The translations under genes were made by a program, and so were the position numbers. A stretch of 64,000 bases of DNA from Sphingorhabdus sp. EL138. GTDB taxonomy: Bacteria > Pseudomonadota > Alphaproteobacteria > Sphingomonadales > Sphingomonadaceae. Location of the stretch: positions 62,001 through 126,000 of the forward strand of contig NZ_CAMDCK010000001.1 in NCBI RefSeq assembly GCF_945890115.1, written 5' to 3'. Positions 48,141-59,113 of the stretch are shown here, piece by piece (position 1 is the stretch's first letter; every line of letters begins with the position of its first letter). The notes below the pieces were generated by a model, which saw only the letters and a list, made by a program, of their open reading frames with translations, made no database searches and had not been told where the DNA came from.

Positions 48141-48919
48141 TGACACCTGCCGATATCCTCCTTGCCAATCGCTTGGCGGACGCCGCAGGACAGGCAATCC
48201 GTCCGTTTTTCCGGACAAGCTTCGCACAGGAAACAAAGGCAGATGCCTCACCTGTAACTGAAGCGGACCGCGCAGCCGAAAGCGCAATACGCCGAATGTT
48301 AGACGCAGAATGTCCCCGCGACGGCATCATTGGTGAAGAATTTGGTGAGAAAACTGGCACATCAGGCCGTCGCTGGATTATCGACCCGATTGACGGCACC
48401 GTCAGCTTCATGGCCGGGCGCCCGATATTCGGGACGCTCATCGCGTTGTTGGAGGACAATTGGCCCGTGCTGGGTGTGATTGACCAATGCATCAACGGCG
48501 AACGCTGGGTTGGCGCTGCGGGATATCCAACAACATTGAACGGCACACCAGTGCAAACCCGTTCGTGTAGGGCGCTTGCCGACGCGACCTTGGCGACATC
48601 TGGACCACAATATTTCAGCCAGCATGATGGCGACCATTTTATGGCGCTTGCAGCGCAAACAGCGCATAAGAAAATGCTGTTTGGCGGGGATTGTTATAAT
48701 TACGCATTGCTTGCCAGCGGCCATATCGACATCGTTGTGGAAGCAGGGTTGAAACTGCATGATTTTGCTGCTTTAATTCCCGTGATAACCGGAGCAGGGG
48801 GCATGATGAGCGACTGGTCGGGAGAGCCGCTTCACGGGGGTTCGGATGGACATATCATAGCGGTGGGCGATCCGGCGCGCCTTGACGATGTGCTTGAGGC
48901 ACTTGTATGCCATCATTAG
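48140..48919 (+). CDS. hisN: Inositol-monophosphatase-fold histidinol-phosphatase
   Basis: DGIIGEEFGEKTGTSGRRWIIDPIDGTVSFMAGRPIFGTLIAL; overlaps the prs stop by 1 nt. Confidence 0.85.
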   Translation: MTPADILLANRLADAAGQAIRPFFRTSFAQETKADASPVTEADRAAESAIRRMLDAECPRDGIIGEEFGEKTGTSGRRWIIDPIDGTVSFMAGRPIFGTLIALLEDNWPVLGVIDQCINGERWVGAAGYPTTLNGTPVQTRSCRALADATLATSGPQYFSQHDGDHFMALAAQTAHKKMLFGGDCYNYALLASGHIDIVVEAGLKLHDFAALIPVITGAGGMMSDWSGEPLHGGSDGHIIAVGDPARLDDVLEALVCHH

Positions 48920-49794
48920 CGGGCGCAGGCTCCGTTCAATTCATTTTGCCGGCCAAACCGCTTCGGCGCTATCTTTCCTCTTATTATTTCCTTGATACTG
49001 GTACCAACGGGCCCGAGCAGGAGGATGTAATCTATCCGGAATGGGCAACCGTGCGCTTTGCCTTGCGCGGGCAGGCAACAGGCAACACCGTCCGTTTGAA
49101 TTCCCGCGATATTCCCGCCGAAAGCGTTACGGGGCCAACGGGCCGGGCCGCATTGGTGCGCTTTCGCAACATACAGCTTGTCGGGTTCGGATTATTGCCT
49201 TTAGGTTGGTATCGGATCATTGGATGTCCAGCAGATCGCTGGGCCGACAGAGTAAGCGCGGTGGATGCGGCCCCTGAGTTCGCGCGACTTGCGCAGTTAA
49301 GGCGGGAAATAGACGGAATCACCGATCCAGAGCAAATTGCGGCATTGTTCGATCACATCATGCTGCAATCTCTAGGCGACCCCGACCCGCTAGAAGCGGA
49401 CATTGACAACATCCACCAAGCCATAGCCAATCCCGAGATCAGCAATGTACGCGACCTTGCAGAGGCATCCGGGATGAGCCAACAACGGCTTGAGCGGCTC
49501 GCGCGCCGGATATTCGGTTTCCCGCCCAAATTCATGCTGCGTCGCCAACGTTTTTTGCGGACATTGGCCAATGCAATGCAGCATCCGGACCTCACATGGT
49601 CCGATGCGATGGACGGACAATATTTTGACCAAGCCCATTTTAATCGCGAATTCCATCAATTTATGGGCATGTCCCCTGGCCATTTTCTCGTCATGCCGCG
49701 TGCAATCAGCAGCGCGTCGACCCAAGTACGCGCGGAACAGGTCGGTCAGCGACTGCAATCCTTACAGGTTCCGGAGCCTTGGAAGGGGCAATAG
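48907..49794 (+). CDS. AraC family helix-turn-helix regulator
   Basis: C-terminal RDLAEASGMSQQRLERLARRIFGFPPKFMLRRQRFLRTLANAMQ ... FDQAHFNREFHQFMGMSPGHFL. Confidence 0.88.
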   Translation: MPSLAGAGSVQFILPAKPLRRYLSSYYFLDTGTNGPEQEDVIYPEWATVRFALRGQATGNTVRLNSRDIPAESVTGPTGRAALVRFRNIQLVGFGLLPLGWYRIIGCPADRWADRVSAVDAAPEFARLAQLRREIDGITDPEQIAALFDHIMLQSLGDPDPLEADIDNIHQAIANPEISNVRDLAEASGMSQQRLERLARRIFGFPPKFMLRRQRFLRTLANAMQHPDLTWSDAMDGQYFDQAHFNREFHQFMGMSPGHFLVMPRAISSASTQVRAEQVGQRLQSLQVPEPWKGQ

Positions 49795-49901
49795 ACTTGC
49801 ATTCGCCTGCGAATCCCGCTAGTCGCGCGCCTTCCGAATAAGCAGGCTGGCCAATAGGGCTGCCATGTCGGCTTGATACGGACTCAACAAAGGAGACCAA
49901 A

Positions 49902-50102
49902 ATGCCCAAGCTCAAGACCAAGAGCGGTGTGAAGAAACGCTTCAAAATCACCGCAACAGGCAAGATCAAACATGGCGTCGTTGGAAAGCGGCACCGTTTG
50001 AGCAGCCATAATGCCAAGTATATCCGGCAAAACCGTGGCACCAGTGTGATCTCTGATCCCGATGCCAAGACAATCAAGAAATGGGCGCCATACGGTCTGT
50101 AA
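49902..50102 (+). CDS. rpmI: 50S ribosomal protein L35
   Basis: [47 protein letters not shown]. Confidence 0.98.
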   Translation: MPKLKTKSGVKKRFKITATGKIKHGVVGKRHRLSSHNAKYIRQNRGTSVISDPDAKTIKKWAPYGL

Positions 50103-50201
50103 GACCCGCGCACGTTTTCAGACCAAACGTGGTGCGAAAAAGTGGGAACCGGTTTTTCGGTTAAGCCACGCGACCACGTAAAAAATTAAAGGATATAGAT
50201 T

Positions 50202-50567
50202 ATGGCACGCGTCAAACGTGGTGTGACCACCAAAGCCAAACATAAAAGAATTTTAGAGCAGGCGAAGGGCTATTATGGCCGTCGCAAAAATACGATCCGC
50301 GTTGCACGTCAGGCCGTCGAAAAGGCCGGCCAATATGCATATCGCGACCGTAAGGTAAACAAGCGGAACTTCCGCGCATTGTGGATCCAGCGTATCAACG
50401 CCGCAGTTCGCGCCGAAGGCATGACCTATGGCGTGTTCATGCACGGCCTGAAGCTTGCTAATGTCGAATTGGACCGTAAGGTTCTTGCGGACCTCGCGAT
50501 GAACGAAGGCGCGATGTTTAGCACGATCATTGCGCAGTCGAAAGCGGCGCTCGCGAAAGCAGCTTAA
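50202..50567 (+). CDS. rplT: 50S ribosomal protein L20
   Basis: [70 protein letters not shown]. Confidence 0.98.
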   Translation: MARVKRGVTTKAKHKRILEQAKGYYGRRKNTIRVARQAVEKAGQYAYRDRKVNKRNFRALWIQRINAAVRAEGMTYGVFMHGLKLANVELDRKVLADLAMNEGAMFSTIIAQSKAALAKAA

Positions 50568-50588
50568 GCCTCTAAAACTTCGATATTG

Positions 50589-50631
50589 CGCAAAAGGGCG
50601 TGGGCGGCACTTGCCGTTCGCGCCCTTTTGC
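50589..50631 (+). terminator. Hairpin terminator-like structure after rplT
   Basis: GCAAAAGGGCG...CGCCCTTTTGC with nested TGCCG/CGGCA pairing. Confidence 0.7.
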
Positions 50632-50674
50632 TTATTCAGTTCAGGCAGTAAATTTTAGGAAAGTGCGGGCGTTA

Positions 50675-50699
50675 GATTCCCGCCTTCGCGGGAATGACG
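50675..50699. repeat. Single REP-like repeat abutting the pheS start
   Basis: GATTCCCGCCTTCGCGGGAATGAC, inverse copy of the GTCATTCCCGCG...CGGGAATC element at 20419 and 27028. Confidence 0.8.
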
Positions 50700-50705
50700 A
50701 GAATT

Positions 50706-51785
50706 ATGGATATTGAAACCCTCCAAACCGAGCTGATGGCGGCTATCGAGTCAGCGGACACGCTAGAAGCGCTGGAGGCTGTCCGCGTTTCTGCGCTTGG
50801 CAAACAGGGCAGCGTGTCGGCTTTGCTGAAGACGATGGGCGGCATGTCGCCCGAGGAACGGCAAACCCAAGGGCCGATCATCAACGGCTTGCGTGAAAGC
50901 ATCACCTCAGCGCTTACCGCGAAGAAAGCAGATCTCGAAACGGCAGAGCTAAACCGCCGCCTCGCCACTGAGCGTGTCGACATGACGCTGCCTGCGCCAG
51001 ACGCCCCGCGCGGGACCATCCACCCTGTTAGCCAAGTCATGGATGAACTGGCCGAGATTTTTGCCGATATGGGCTTTGCCGTTGCCGAGGGGCCGGAAAT
51101 TGAGGATGACTGGCACAATTTCACCGCGCTCAATATTCCCGAAACGCATCCGGCCCGCGCGATGCACGACACATTTTACTTCCCCGACGACATGGCCCGT
51201 GATGGCCAGAAAATGGTGCTGCGCACGCATACATCGCCCGTGCAAATCCGCACCATGACGTCACAGGAACCGCCCATCCGCATCATCGCCCCAGGCCGTG
51301 TATACCGCAGCGACAGCGACGCGACCCACACGCCTATGTTTCATCAGATTGAAGGCCTTGTCATAGACAAGGGCATTCACCTTGGCCATTTGAAATGGAC
51401 GCTGGAAACATTTTTGAAAGCCTATTTCGAACGCGAGGATGTCGTCCTGCGTCTGCGCCCCAGCTATTTCCCGTTCACCGAACCATCGGTGGAGGTTGAT
51501 GTCGGCTATTCCGTCATCAACGGCAAGCGCGTTATCGGCGGGTCCGAAGGCTGGATGGAAGTGCTCGGCTCAGGCATGGTCCACCGTAAGGTTATTGAGG
51601 CCTGCGGCCTTGATCCCGATGTCTGGCAGGGCTTTGCGTTTGGCACCGGCGTCGACCGTTTGGCGATGCTGAAATATGGCATGGATGATCTGCGCGCCTT
51701 CTTCGACGGCGATAATCGCTGGCTGCAACATTATGGGTTCAATGCGCTCGATGTACCGACGCTGAGCGGAGGCGTAGGCGCATGA
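50706..51785 (+). CDS. pheS: Phenylalanine--tRNA ligase subunit alpha
   Basis: [41 protein letters not shown]. Start at 50706 or in-frame ATG 50694. Confidence 0.97.
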   Translation: MDIETLQTELMAAIESADTLEALEAVRVSALGKQGSVSALLKTMGGMSPEERQTQGPIINGLRESITSALTAKKADLETAELNRRLATERVDMTLPAPDAPRGTIHPVSQVMDELAEIFADMGFAVAEGPEIEDDWHNFTALNIPETHPARAMHDTFYFPDDMARDGQKMVLRTHTSPVQIRTMTSQEPPIRIIAPGRVYRSDSDATHTPMFHQIEGLVIDKGIHLGHLKWTLETFLKAYFEREDVVLRLRPSYFPFTEPSVEVDVGYSVINGKRVIGGSEGWMEVLGSGMVHRKVIEACGLDPDVWQGFAFGTGVDRLAMLKYGMDDLRAFFDGDNRWLQHYGFNALDVPTLSGGVGA

Positions 51786-54181
51786 AATTTTCCTTATCTT
51801 GGTTGAAAGAGCATCTGGACACCGACGCGGATATGCAGGCTGTCGCCGATTGCCTGAACCGCATTGGGTTGGAAGTCGAAGGCATTGAAAACCCGGCTGA
51901 CGCCTTGTCCGCCTTCCGCATTGCAAAGGTTATCAGCGCCGCGCCCCACCCACAGGCTGACAAGTTGCAAGTCCTGTCCGTTGACGCAGGTGGGGATCCG
52001 CTTCAAGTTGTCTGCGGCGCGCCTAACGCGCGCGCCGGTATGCTTGGCGTCTTTGGCCCGGCCGGCGCTGTCGTGCCCGCCAATGGCATGCTGCTGAAGG
52101 TCGCGGCTATTCGCGGCGTCGAATCGAACGGCATGATGTGTTCCATCGCAGAGCTTGAACTTGGCGATGATCATGATGGCATTATCGAGCTTCCAGACAA
52201 TGCACCCGTTGGGCAAATCTATGCCGATTGGGCGGGCCTTGATGACCCAGTCATCGATGTTAGCATCACGCCGAACCGTCAGGATTGCATGGGCGTGCGT
52301 GGCATTGCGCGCGACCTGGCGGCAGCGGGGCTTGGCACGCTAAAGCCGCTGGGCGACGTCTATAAAATTGACCTTTCCGCGCCTTTCGAGGGCAGCGACC
52401 CCGCGCCGAACGTCCGCACGGATGACGCAGCCGGATGTCCCGCATTTTATGCGCAATCCGTCTCCCGCGTGCGCAATATTGATTCGCCCGAATGGATGCG
52501 CGCCAAATTGAAAGCGATTGGCCAAAAGCCAATTTCGGCATTGGTCGACATCACCAATTTTCTGTCAATTGACCTTGGTCGTCCTTTGCATGTCTATGAC
52601 CGTGCAAAATTGAACGGCGCACTTGTCGCCCGCAAGGCGGTTGATGGTGAGCAGCTGGTTGCGCTTAATGGCAAAACCTACACCTTGGATGCCAGCATGA
52701 CTGTCATCGCCGACGACGCGATGGTGCATGACATTGGCGGCATCATGGGCGGCGAACATAGCGGTGTTTCGGAAGATACAACTGACATCCTAATTGAATG
52801 CGCCTTTTTCGATCCTGAACATATTGCCCGCACGGGGCAGAAGCTTGGCCTGACAAGCGATGCGCGTCAGCGTTTTGAACGCGGCGTTGATCCGGCGTTT
52901 TTAGACAACGGGTTAGCGATTGCCACCAAGTTGTTACTGGACCTAACGGGCGGGACGGCGAGCGCGATCACCCGCGTTGGCCAAGCGCCCGTTGCGCCGC
53001 GTATATTTTCTTATGACACCGATTATTGCCGCCGCCTTGGCGGGGTTGATGTTGCGCCAGAGGAACAGCGCAGCATTCTTGAAAGACTCGGCTTTTCCGT
53101 CACATCCGACTGGAGCATAAATGTCCCATCATGGCGTCGCGACGTCGATGGACCGGCCGATATTGTCGAAGAAATCGTGCGCATGATCGGGCTCGATAAT
53201 GTCGTGTCGGTGCCATTGCCGCGCGCAGACGGCGTGGCCAAGCCCACCGCGACGCCCGCACAATCCTTGGAACGCAAAGTCCGGCGCGCTGCGGCGGCAC
53301 GCGGGCTGAATGAAGCGATCAACTGGTCCTTTCTGCCGCAAAAGGCGGCGGACGCCTTTGGTGGCGGCGCATGGAGCCTAGCTAACCCCATATCTGAAGA
53401 CATGAAGGTCATGCGGCCCTCCTTGTTGCCAGGGCTGCTGTCTGCCGCACAGCGCAACATGGACCGCGGCGCATCCTCCGTTCGATTATTCGAGATTGGG
53501 CGGCGCTACTTTATGGGCGCTGACGGCGCGAGCGACGAGCGCGCGACCACAGGTATCGTGCTGGCAGGCGATCGTTCCGCACGAAACTGGGCAACAGGCA
53601 AGGCCGCGCGCTTTGATGCCTTTGATGCAAAGGCCGAAGCGATCGCCCTGCTCAAGGCCGCGGGTGTCGCCACAGACAGTCTGTTGGTGATGGATGATGC
53701 CGGCGCGCATTATCATCCGGGGCAGTCGGCCACGTTGCGCATGGGGCCAAAGACCATATTGGCGGCCTTTGGCACTGTACATCCGGCGACTGCGAAGGCG
53801 TTCGACCTTGACGGCAGTGTCGTTGCAGCGGAAATCTTTTTGGATGCCATACCGTTGAAGAAGGCAAGCGGCTTCATGCGACCAGCATTCACACCGCCAG
53901 CGTTGCAAGCGGTAACGCGCGATTTTGCGTTTCTGGTCGCAGAGAGCATGCCTGCCAATGATCTGGTTCGCGCCATAAAGGGATGTGACAAGGATGATAT
54001 CGTGGCGGTCCGTCTGTTTGACCGCTTTGTCGGACAAGGCGTTCCTGAGGGGCAAGTGAGCCTTGCGGTTGAAGTTACGCTTCAACCCACCGAGAAAAGC
54101 TATAGCGATGACGCGCTGAAAGCCATGTCAGACAAGATCATTACCGCGGCCACAAAATTGGGCGCCGTGCTGCGCGGATAA
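51782..54181 (+). CDS. pheT: Phenylalanine--tRNA ligase subunit beta
   Basis: [14 protein letters not shown]; tRNA-binding domain; ATGA overlap with pheS. Confidence 0.98.
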   Translation: MKFSLSWLKEHLDTDADMQAVADCLNRIGLEVEGIENPADALSAFRIAKVISAAPHPQADKLQVLSVDAGGDPLQVVCGAPNARAGMLGVFGPAGAVVPANGMLLKVAAIRGVESNGMMCSIAELELGDDHDGIIELPDNAPVGQIYADWAGLDDPVIDVSITPNRQDCMGVRGIARDLAAAGLGTLKPLGDVYKIDLSAPFEGSDPAPNVRTDDAAGCPAFYAQSVSRVRNIDSPEWMRAKLKAIGQKPISALVDITNFLSIDLGRPLHVYDRAKLNGALVARKAVDGEQLVALNGKTYTLDASMTVIADDAMVHDIGGIMGGEHSGVSEDTTDILIECAFFDPEHIARTGQKLGLTSDARQRFERGVDPAFLDNGLAIATKLLLDLTGGTASAITRVGQAPVAPRIFSYDTDYCRRLGGVDVAPEEQRSILERLGFSVTSDWSINVPSWRRDVDGPADIVEEIVRMIGLDNVVSVPLPRADGVAKPTATPAQSLERKVRRAAAARGLNEAINWSFLPQKAADAFGGGAWSLANPISEDMKVMRPSLLPGLLSAAQRNMDRGASSVRLFEIGRRYFMGADGASDERATTGIVLAGDRSARNWATGKAARFDAFDAKAEAIALLKAAGVATDSLLVMDDAGAHYHPGQSATLRMGPKTILAAFGTVHPATAKAFDLDGSVVAAEIFLDAIPLKKASGFMRPAFTPPALQAVTRDFAFLVAESMPANDLVRAIKGCDKDDIVAVRLFDRFVGQGVPEGQVSLAVEVTLQPTEKSYSDDALKAMSDKIITAATKLGAVLRG

Positions 54182-54256
54182 AAAGGCGGGGCGATTGCCG
54201 CTGACCTGCTGACAAACGGGTTGAAGCGTTAATCAATCACCCCTAAGCCGCGCGGC

Positions 54257-55819
54257 ATGACGCTGAACCGCCGGACCTTTGCCATTATTTCCCACCCTGA
54301 TGCGGGTAAGACCACGCTGACGGAGAAATTGCTGCTGCAAGGTGGAGCAATTCACTTGGCTGGTGAGGTCAAGGCACGCGGGCAGGCGCGGCGTGCGCGT
54401 TCGGACTGGATGAAGATCGAACAACAACGCGGCATTTCGGTAACCTCGTCGGTGATGACGTTCCAGAAAGATGGCATTGTTTTTAATCTGCTCGATACGC
54501 CGGGGCATGAGGATTTTTCCGAGGATACCTACCGGACGCTGACGGCGGTCGATTCGGCCATCATGGTCATTGATGCCGCCAAAGGGATTGAGCCACAGAC
54601 GCGCAAGCTGTTTGAAGTCTGCCGCCTGCGCAGCGTGCCGATCATCACCTTCGTCAACAAGGTCGACCGCGAAGGCCGCGCCGCGTTTGAAACTATCGAC
54701 GAAGTGGCCGATGCACTCGCGCTTGATGTCTGCCCGATGAACTGGCCCGTCGGCATGGGCGGTGAATTTGAAGGCCTGTATGATTTCCATAGCGGACGCC
54801 TGAGCCAACCGTCCGGCGACAGTAAGGCATTTGAAGGTAAGACGAGCGATCATAAAGGGCTTGACGCGGCCACGCTGGAACAGGTGCTGACGCCAGCCGG
54901 TATCGCACGACTGCGCGAAGAGGCGGAGCTTGCGCAGGCTGGATATTCGGACTTTGATCTGACGGCTTTCCAGAACGGCGACCTGACGCCAGTCTATTTC
55001 GGGTCTGCGTTGAAAGAATTTGGCGTGATCGAGCTGATTAACGCCATTGCGGCTTACGCCCCCTCACCTAGGCCACAGCCAAGTTCAAAGGGCAATATCG
55101 ATCCTTCGGACAAGGAAGTCACCGGCTTTATTTTTAAGGTGCAGGCCAATATGGACCCGCAGCACCGTGACCGTATCGCATTCATGCGCCTATGCTCAGG
55201 TACGTTCAAGCGCGGCATGAAGCTGACGCCATCCGGGCTTGGAAAGCCGGTTGCGATTCATTCGCCCATCCTGTTTTTTGCTCAAGACCGCGAAATTGCC
55301 GACAGCGCCGAACCCGGCGACATCATCGGTATTCCGAACCATGGCACGCTGCGCGTTGGCGATACATTGTCGGAACGCAATGATGTACGCTTTACGGGTC
55401 TGCCCAACTTTGCGCCGGAAATCTTGCGCCGTGTCGTGTTGCGCGACCCCACAAAGACCAAGCAATTGCGCAAGGCGCTCGATGATTTGAGCGAAGAGGG
55501 GGTGATTCAGGTATTCTACCCTGAAATTGGTTCCAATTGGGTCATTGGCGTTGTCGGGCAATTGCAATTGGACGTGCTGCTCTCCCGGCTTGAGGCGGAG
55601 TATAAGGTTGATGCGTTCTTGGAAGCTGCGCCGTATGACACCGCACGCTGGTTGATGGGTTCGGAAAGCGCATTGGCGCAATTTGTATCGTTCAATGGCG
55701 GCAATATGGCCAAAGACCGCGATGGTCACCCTGTATTTATGGCACGCTCGTCATGGGATGTGGGGTATCAGCAGGAAAAGCATCCGGACCTGAAATTTAG
55801 CGCAACCAAAGAACGCTAA
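54257..55819 (+). CDS. prfC: Peptide chain release factor 3
   Basis: RTFAIISHPDAGKTTLTEKLLLQGGAIHLAGEVKARGQARRARSDWMKIEQQRGISVTSSVMTF. Confidence 0.97.
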   Translation: MTLNRRTFAIISHPDAGKTTLTEKLLLQGGAIHLAGEVKARGQARRARSDWMKIEQQRGISVTSSVMTFQKDGIVFNLLDTPGHEDFSEDTYRTLTAVDSAIMVIDAAKGIEPQTRKLFEVCRLRSVPIITFVNKVDREGRAAFETIDEVADALALDVCPMNWPVGMGGEFEGLYDFHSGRLSQPSGDSKAFEGKTSDHKGLDAATLEQVLTPAGIARLREEAELAQAGYSDFDLTAFQNGDLTPVYFGSALKEFGVIELINAIAAYAPSPRPQPSSKGNIDPSDKEVTGFIFKVQANMDPQHRDRIAFMRLCSGTFKRGMKLTPSGLGKPVAIHSPILFFAQDREIADSAEPGDIIGIPNHGTLRVGDTLSERNDVRFTGLPNFAPEILRRVVLRDPTKTKQLRKALDDLSEEGVIQVFYPEIGSNWVIGVVGQLQLDVLLSRLEAEYKVDAFLEAAPYDTARWLMGSESALAQFVSFNGGNMAKDRDGHPVFMARSSWDVGYQQEKHPDLKFSATKER

Positions 55820-56285
55820 CGCCAGACGGCAACACCAAAAGGTTCGATTTCTGCGCCACCGATGACAAATACTGCGCCAACTGGCGCAGGGGCATGCGCA
55901 TGCGTTTCAGCGAGATTGAAAGCGAAGGTCAGATCGCCCCGAGAGCGCAAGCGCAAGGTCGGCGGCAGCGGCGTTATCGCGACCCCAGCCTCAGCGCACA
56001 GATCCACCAGCAGGTTTTTGACAAACGCATCGTCTGTCAACGTCGCGAGATATAAGCTCCGCCCCAACGGGGCGGCGTTGCGGTCGGCGTGCCCAAAACA
56101 ACCTTGAGGCCCACAGCGCCGAGGGTTTCGATCGCGCGGTCCATCCACGCCCAATCAAAAACGCCTTCGCTTTTTTCGATCCGCCCCCAAGCAAATTCGC
56201 CAATCCGGACATAGGTCAGCCCAAGCGCACGCATCCGATGGGCGTCACGCGCCCAATATTCTTCCGGCCAATGTTCGGGATATTA
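55816..56285 (-). pseudogene. Internally deleted remnant of a GH42 beta-galactosidase
   Basis: N-terminal [65 protein letters not shown] joins in another frame to C-terminal [25 protein letters not shown]...LTFAFNLAETHAHAPAPVG. Confidence 0.85.
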
Positions 56286-56445
56286 GCAAACACCTAACAC
56301 AGGCCATGTTTAGCGGACGCCGACCGCCTGACAAGCCTGTAGACGTTGTGCTTGCAGGAACGCGAATGGCGTAAGGGGAACAACAGCGCCATAATTTGCC
56401 CATTCTGCCATTTTCTCGCCATGACTGGTGCGTATCTAGGGTGGC

Positions 56446-57591
56446 ATGACAATAACTGGCCCCATTGATTCGCCTATGCGTAACAGCAATCTGACCGCGC
56501 ATACCCCCGCAACGGATGTCCAGCCGGATACCGATATTGCGCAGCGCGCGGCCGCGCTCAAGCGCGTGCCCGATGACAAAGCGATGCTGCGCGCTGTGGC
56601 AGAATTGACGCGCGACTTGGGCGCGCCCAATCCACGTATTTTTTGGTCTGACTTTCTGGCTTCGGCCTTTTTGGGCTATGCTGGCCTTGCCGTAGCCATC
56701 CTGTCCGGTAATCTTTGGCTGCAAAGCGTGGCGGCTCTCATATCCGTGCTTGCGCTATATCGCGCCGGCGGCTTCATCCATGAAGTCAGCCATGTAAAGC
56801 ATTCCGCCCTGCCTGGTTTTCGCTTTGGCTTTAACGCGGTGATTGGCGTGCCTTTGCTTGTGCCATCCTACATGTATGAAGGCATTCACAATCTCCACCA
56901 TGCGCGCACGCGTTATGGCACGGATCAGGATCCGGAATATCTGCCGCTGGCGTTGATGAAGCCTTGGACATTACCCTTGTTCATATGCGTCTCGCTGTTT
57001 GCGCCCTTTGCTTTGCTGTTCCGCAACGCCGTGCTTGCGCCGCTTTCGCTGTTCATTCCCGCGCTTCGCCAGATTGTGGTGGAACGATATTCGGGCCTTG
57101 CAATCAATCCCGCCTTCCGCCGCCGTCCGGCTGAGGGCGAAGCACATCGCAACTGGATCATACAAGAAACCGCCGCGAGCATTTGGTCGATTGTTCTGCT
57201 GGGCGGCGTGTTCAGCGGTTTTATTCCGATGCATGCCTTTCTGATATTTTTGGCTATCGTCTCCAGCGTTGCCGTGCTGAATCAGGTCCGCACGCTCGTG
57301 GCCCATTTGTGGGAAAATGACGGTGAACCGTTAAGCGTCACTGCGCAGTTCCTTGACAGCGTCAACGTGCCGCCTCCGGGCGTGCTGGCGTCGATTTGGG
57401 CGCCCGTCGGGCTGCGTTACCATGCGCTTCACCATTTACTCCCAAGCGTGCCTTATCATGCTTTGGGCGAGGCCCACCGCCGCCTGACGGCACAATTGGC
57501 CCCCGATTCCGTTTATCACCGCGCAAATTATGATGGTTTGGCCGGATTGATAACGCGGCTCACACGCAGCACCTTCGTGCGCGGCGCTTAA
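56446..57591 (+). CDS. Fatty acid desaturase family protein
   Basis: HEVSHVKHS, HNLHHARTRYG, HALHHLLPSVPYHALGEAHRRL histidine boxes. Confidence 0.9.
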   Translation: MTITGPIDSPMRNSNLTAHTPATDVQPDTDIAQRAAALKRVPDDKAMLRAVAELTRDLGAPNPRIFWSDFLASAFLGYAGLAVAILSGNLWLQSVAALISVLALYRAGGFIHEVSHVKHSALPGFRFGFNAVIGVPLLVPSYMYEGIHNLHHARTRYGTDQDPEYLPLALMKPWTLPLFICVSLFAPFALLFRNAVLAPLSLFIPALRQIVVERYSGLAINPAFRRRPAEGEAHRNWIIQETAASIWSIVLLGGVFSGFIPMHAFLIFLAIVSSVAVLNQVRTLVAHLWENDGEPLSVTAQFLDSVNVPPPGVLASIWAPVGLRYHALHHLLPSVPYHALGEAHRRLTAQLAPDSVYHRANYDGLAGLITRLTRSTFVRGA

Positions 57592-57682
57592 CCAGCAACA
57601 TTTATAGTGACCCCGAAAGGGTCCACGCGCCCCGCCCGACTTTCGTTTACTAGACGCATGAGCATATTGGGCTAACTGCTTC

Positions 57683-58477
57683 CTACTGGAAACTTCGGAC
57701 GAGTGAGCCGGCAACCAGCGACCAGCCATCGGCCAAGACAAAGAAAATGATTTTCAACGGCAATGATATTGTCGGCGGCGGCAGCATCATCATGCCCATC
57801 GCCATCAACACGGCGGACACCGCCAGATCGATGATTAGGAACGGGAGCAGAAGCAGGAAGCCGATTTCGAACGCGCGGCGCAATTCTGAAATCATGAAGG
57901 CTGGAACGAGGGTCGTGAACGGCACCTCAGCGGCTGATTTTGGCACAGCCTTCGAACCGGCTGGCAAACTCGCCTGCCGCATATCGTCGAAAAGTTTCAG
58001 GTCATCTGGCCGCACGTGTTTGAGCATGAACTGCTGAAATGGCTTGCTTCCGCGTTCAAAGGCCTGCTCTTCGGTGATCGTTCCGCTATTGTAAGGCTGG
58101 ATGGCGTCTCGCCACGCCACGTCAAAGGTCGGCGCCATGACGAAGAACGAAAGGAACATTGCGAGGCTGATCAGCACCGGGTTGGGCGGCACACCGGGCG
58201 CACCTATACCGTTTCGTAGCAAAGATAGCGCCACGACTATGCGGGTGAATGACGTCACCGTCATCAAAATGCCAGGAGCCAGGCTCAGGACCGTGAGCAG
58301 CAGGACGAGCTGAATAGTTTTGCCAGGTGCCCAGCCGCCAGCCATTCCCGCCGCATCAGAAGCTGCACCAGACAAAGCCCCTGCCGCAGCCTCAACGGCC
58401 TGCGCATGGGCCAACTCCGGCAGACTGCCAAGCGCGAACGCGAGCCCGATCGGCAAAAAGACACGGACAAGCTTCAT
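57683..58477 (-). CDS. fliP: Flagellar type III secretion system pore protein FliP
   Basis: LAPGILMTVTSFTRIVVALSLLRNGIGAPGVPPNPVLISLAMFLSFFVM; FLLLLPFLIIDLAVSAVLMAMGMMMLPP. Confidence 0.97.
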   Translation of the reverse strand: MKLVRVFLPIGLAFALGSLPELAHAQAVEAAAGALSGAASDAAGMAGGWAPGKTIQLVLLLTVLSLAPGILMTVTSFTRIVVALSLLRNGIGAPGVPPNPVLISLAMFLSFFVMAPTFDVAWRDAIQPYNSGTITEEQAFERGSKPFQQFMLKHVRPDDLKLFDDMRQASLPAGSKAVPKSAAEVPFTTLVPAFMISELRRAFEIGFLLLLPFLIIDLAVSAVLMAMGMMMLPPPTISLPLKIIFFVLADGWSLVAGSLVRSFQ

Positions 58478-58755
58478 TCTTTGTGACCTACAAGGATGTT
58501 TTGCTCAACCAGCAGCATGGAATTGGGACCGATCAGAATGAGGTGATCGAAAAAATCGCGGCGCACCATGACCAACGTATGCTTGGCATCCACCGGCACC
58601 CTCAGCACAACTGATACGTTAGGCTCGAAATCGCTCCGGCCAAAACCACGACCTTGGAAAAGGCGGAAGCGCCGAATGCCCCATACCGCCAGTATGAGCA
58701 GGGAGAGCACAAGGACAAGGGTACCGAATGTGCGGGCAAGGCTAATGAAATCCAA
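58474..58755 (-). CDS. fliO: Flagellar biosynthetic protein FliO
   Basis: Small protein with N-terminal TM; VVLRVPVDAKHTLVMVRRDFFDHLILIGPNSMLLVEQ; overlaps fliP by 4 nt. Confidence 0.8.
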   Translation of the reverse strand: MDFISLARTFGTLVLVLSLLILAVWGIRRFRLFQGRGFGRSDFEPNVSVVLRVPVDAKHTLVMVRRDFFDHLILIGPNSMLLVEQNILVGHKE

Positions 58756-58768
58756 GTGAAGACTACCT

Positions 58769-59002
58769 TTACGTGGTTTGGTTCAGGATCTCGCTGATCC
58801 TGAGTGAAATCTTGTCGCCTTTGAGAAGCACCTCGCCCGAGGCAACGGGCACATCGCCCGCATAGACCAGGGTAAGATCTTCCTGCCGGCGATCGAGTGG
58901 GATCATGGTGCCGCGGGTCATCTTGAGTAACTGAGAAATCGGAGCTTCAGCGGCACCAATCACTACAGATAGTTCAATTCTTACGTTGTCGAGCGCTTTC
59001 AT
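58769..59002 (-). CDS. fliN: Flagellar motor switch protein FliN
   Basis: VRIELSVVIGAAEAPISQLLKMTRGTMIPLDRRQEDLTLVYAGDVPVASGEVLLKGDKISLRISEI. Confidence 0.92.
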   Translation of the reverse strand: MKALDNVRIELSVVIGAAEAPISQLLKMTRGTMIPLDRRQEDLTLVYAGDVPVASGEVLLKGDKISLRISEILNQTT

Positions 59003-59113
59003 TTCATCTCCCTCATGCCACTCATATAGGACTATTTTTCCGCTATCTGGAGCGTACTAGGCAAAATCTTCCTATGAGGGATGCACCACGGCTCATTTCG
59101 AAAGGTGTCCCGC

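Noticed and set aside
54233-54853. 206-aa minus-strand ORF opposite prfC
   Set aside because: Antisense of conserved GTPase domain; composition typical of shadow frames.
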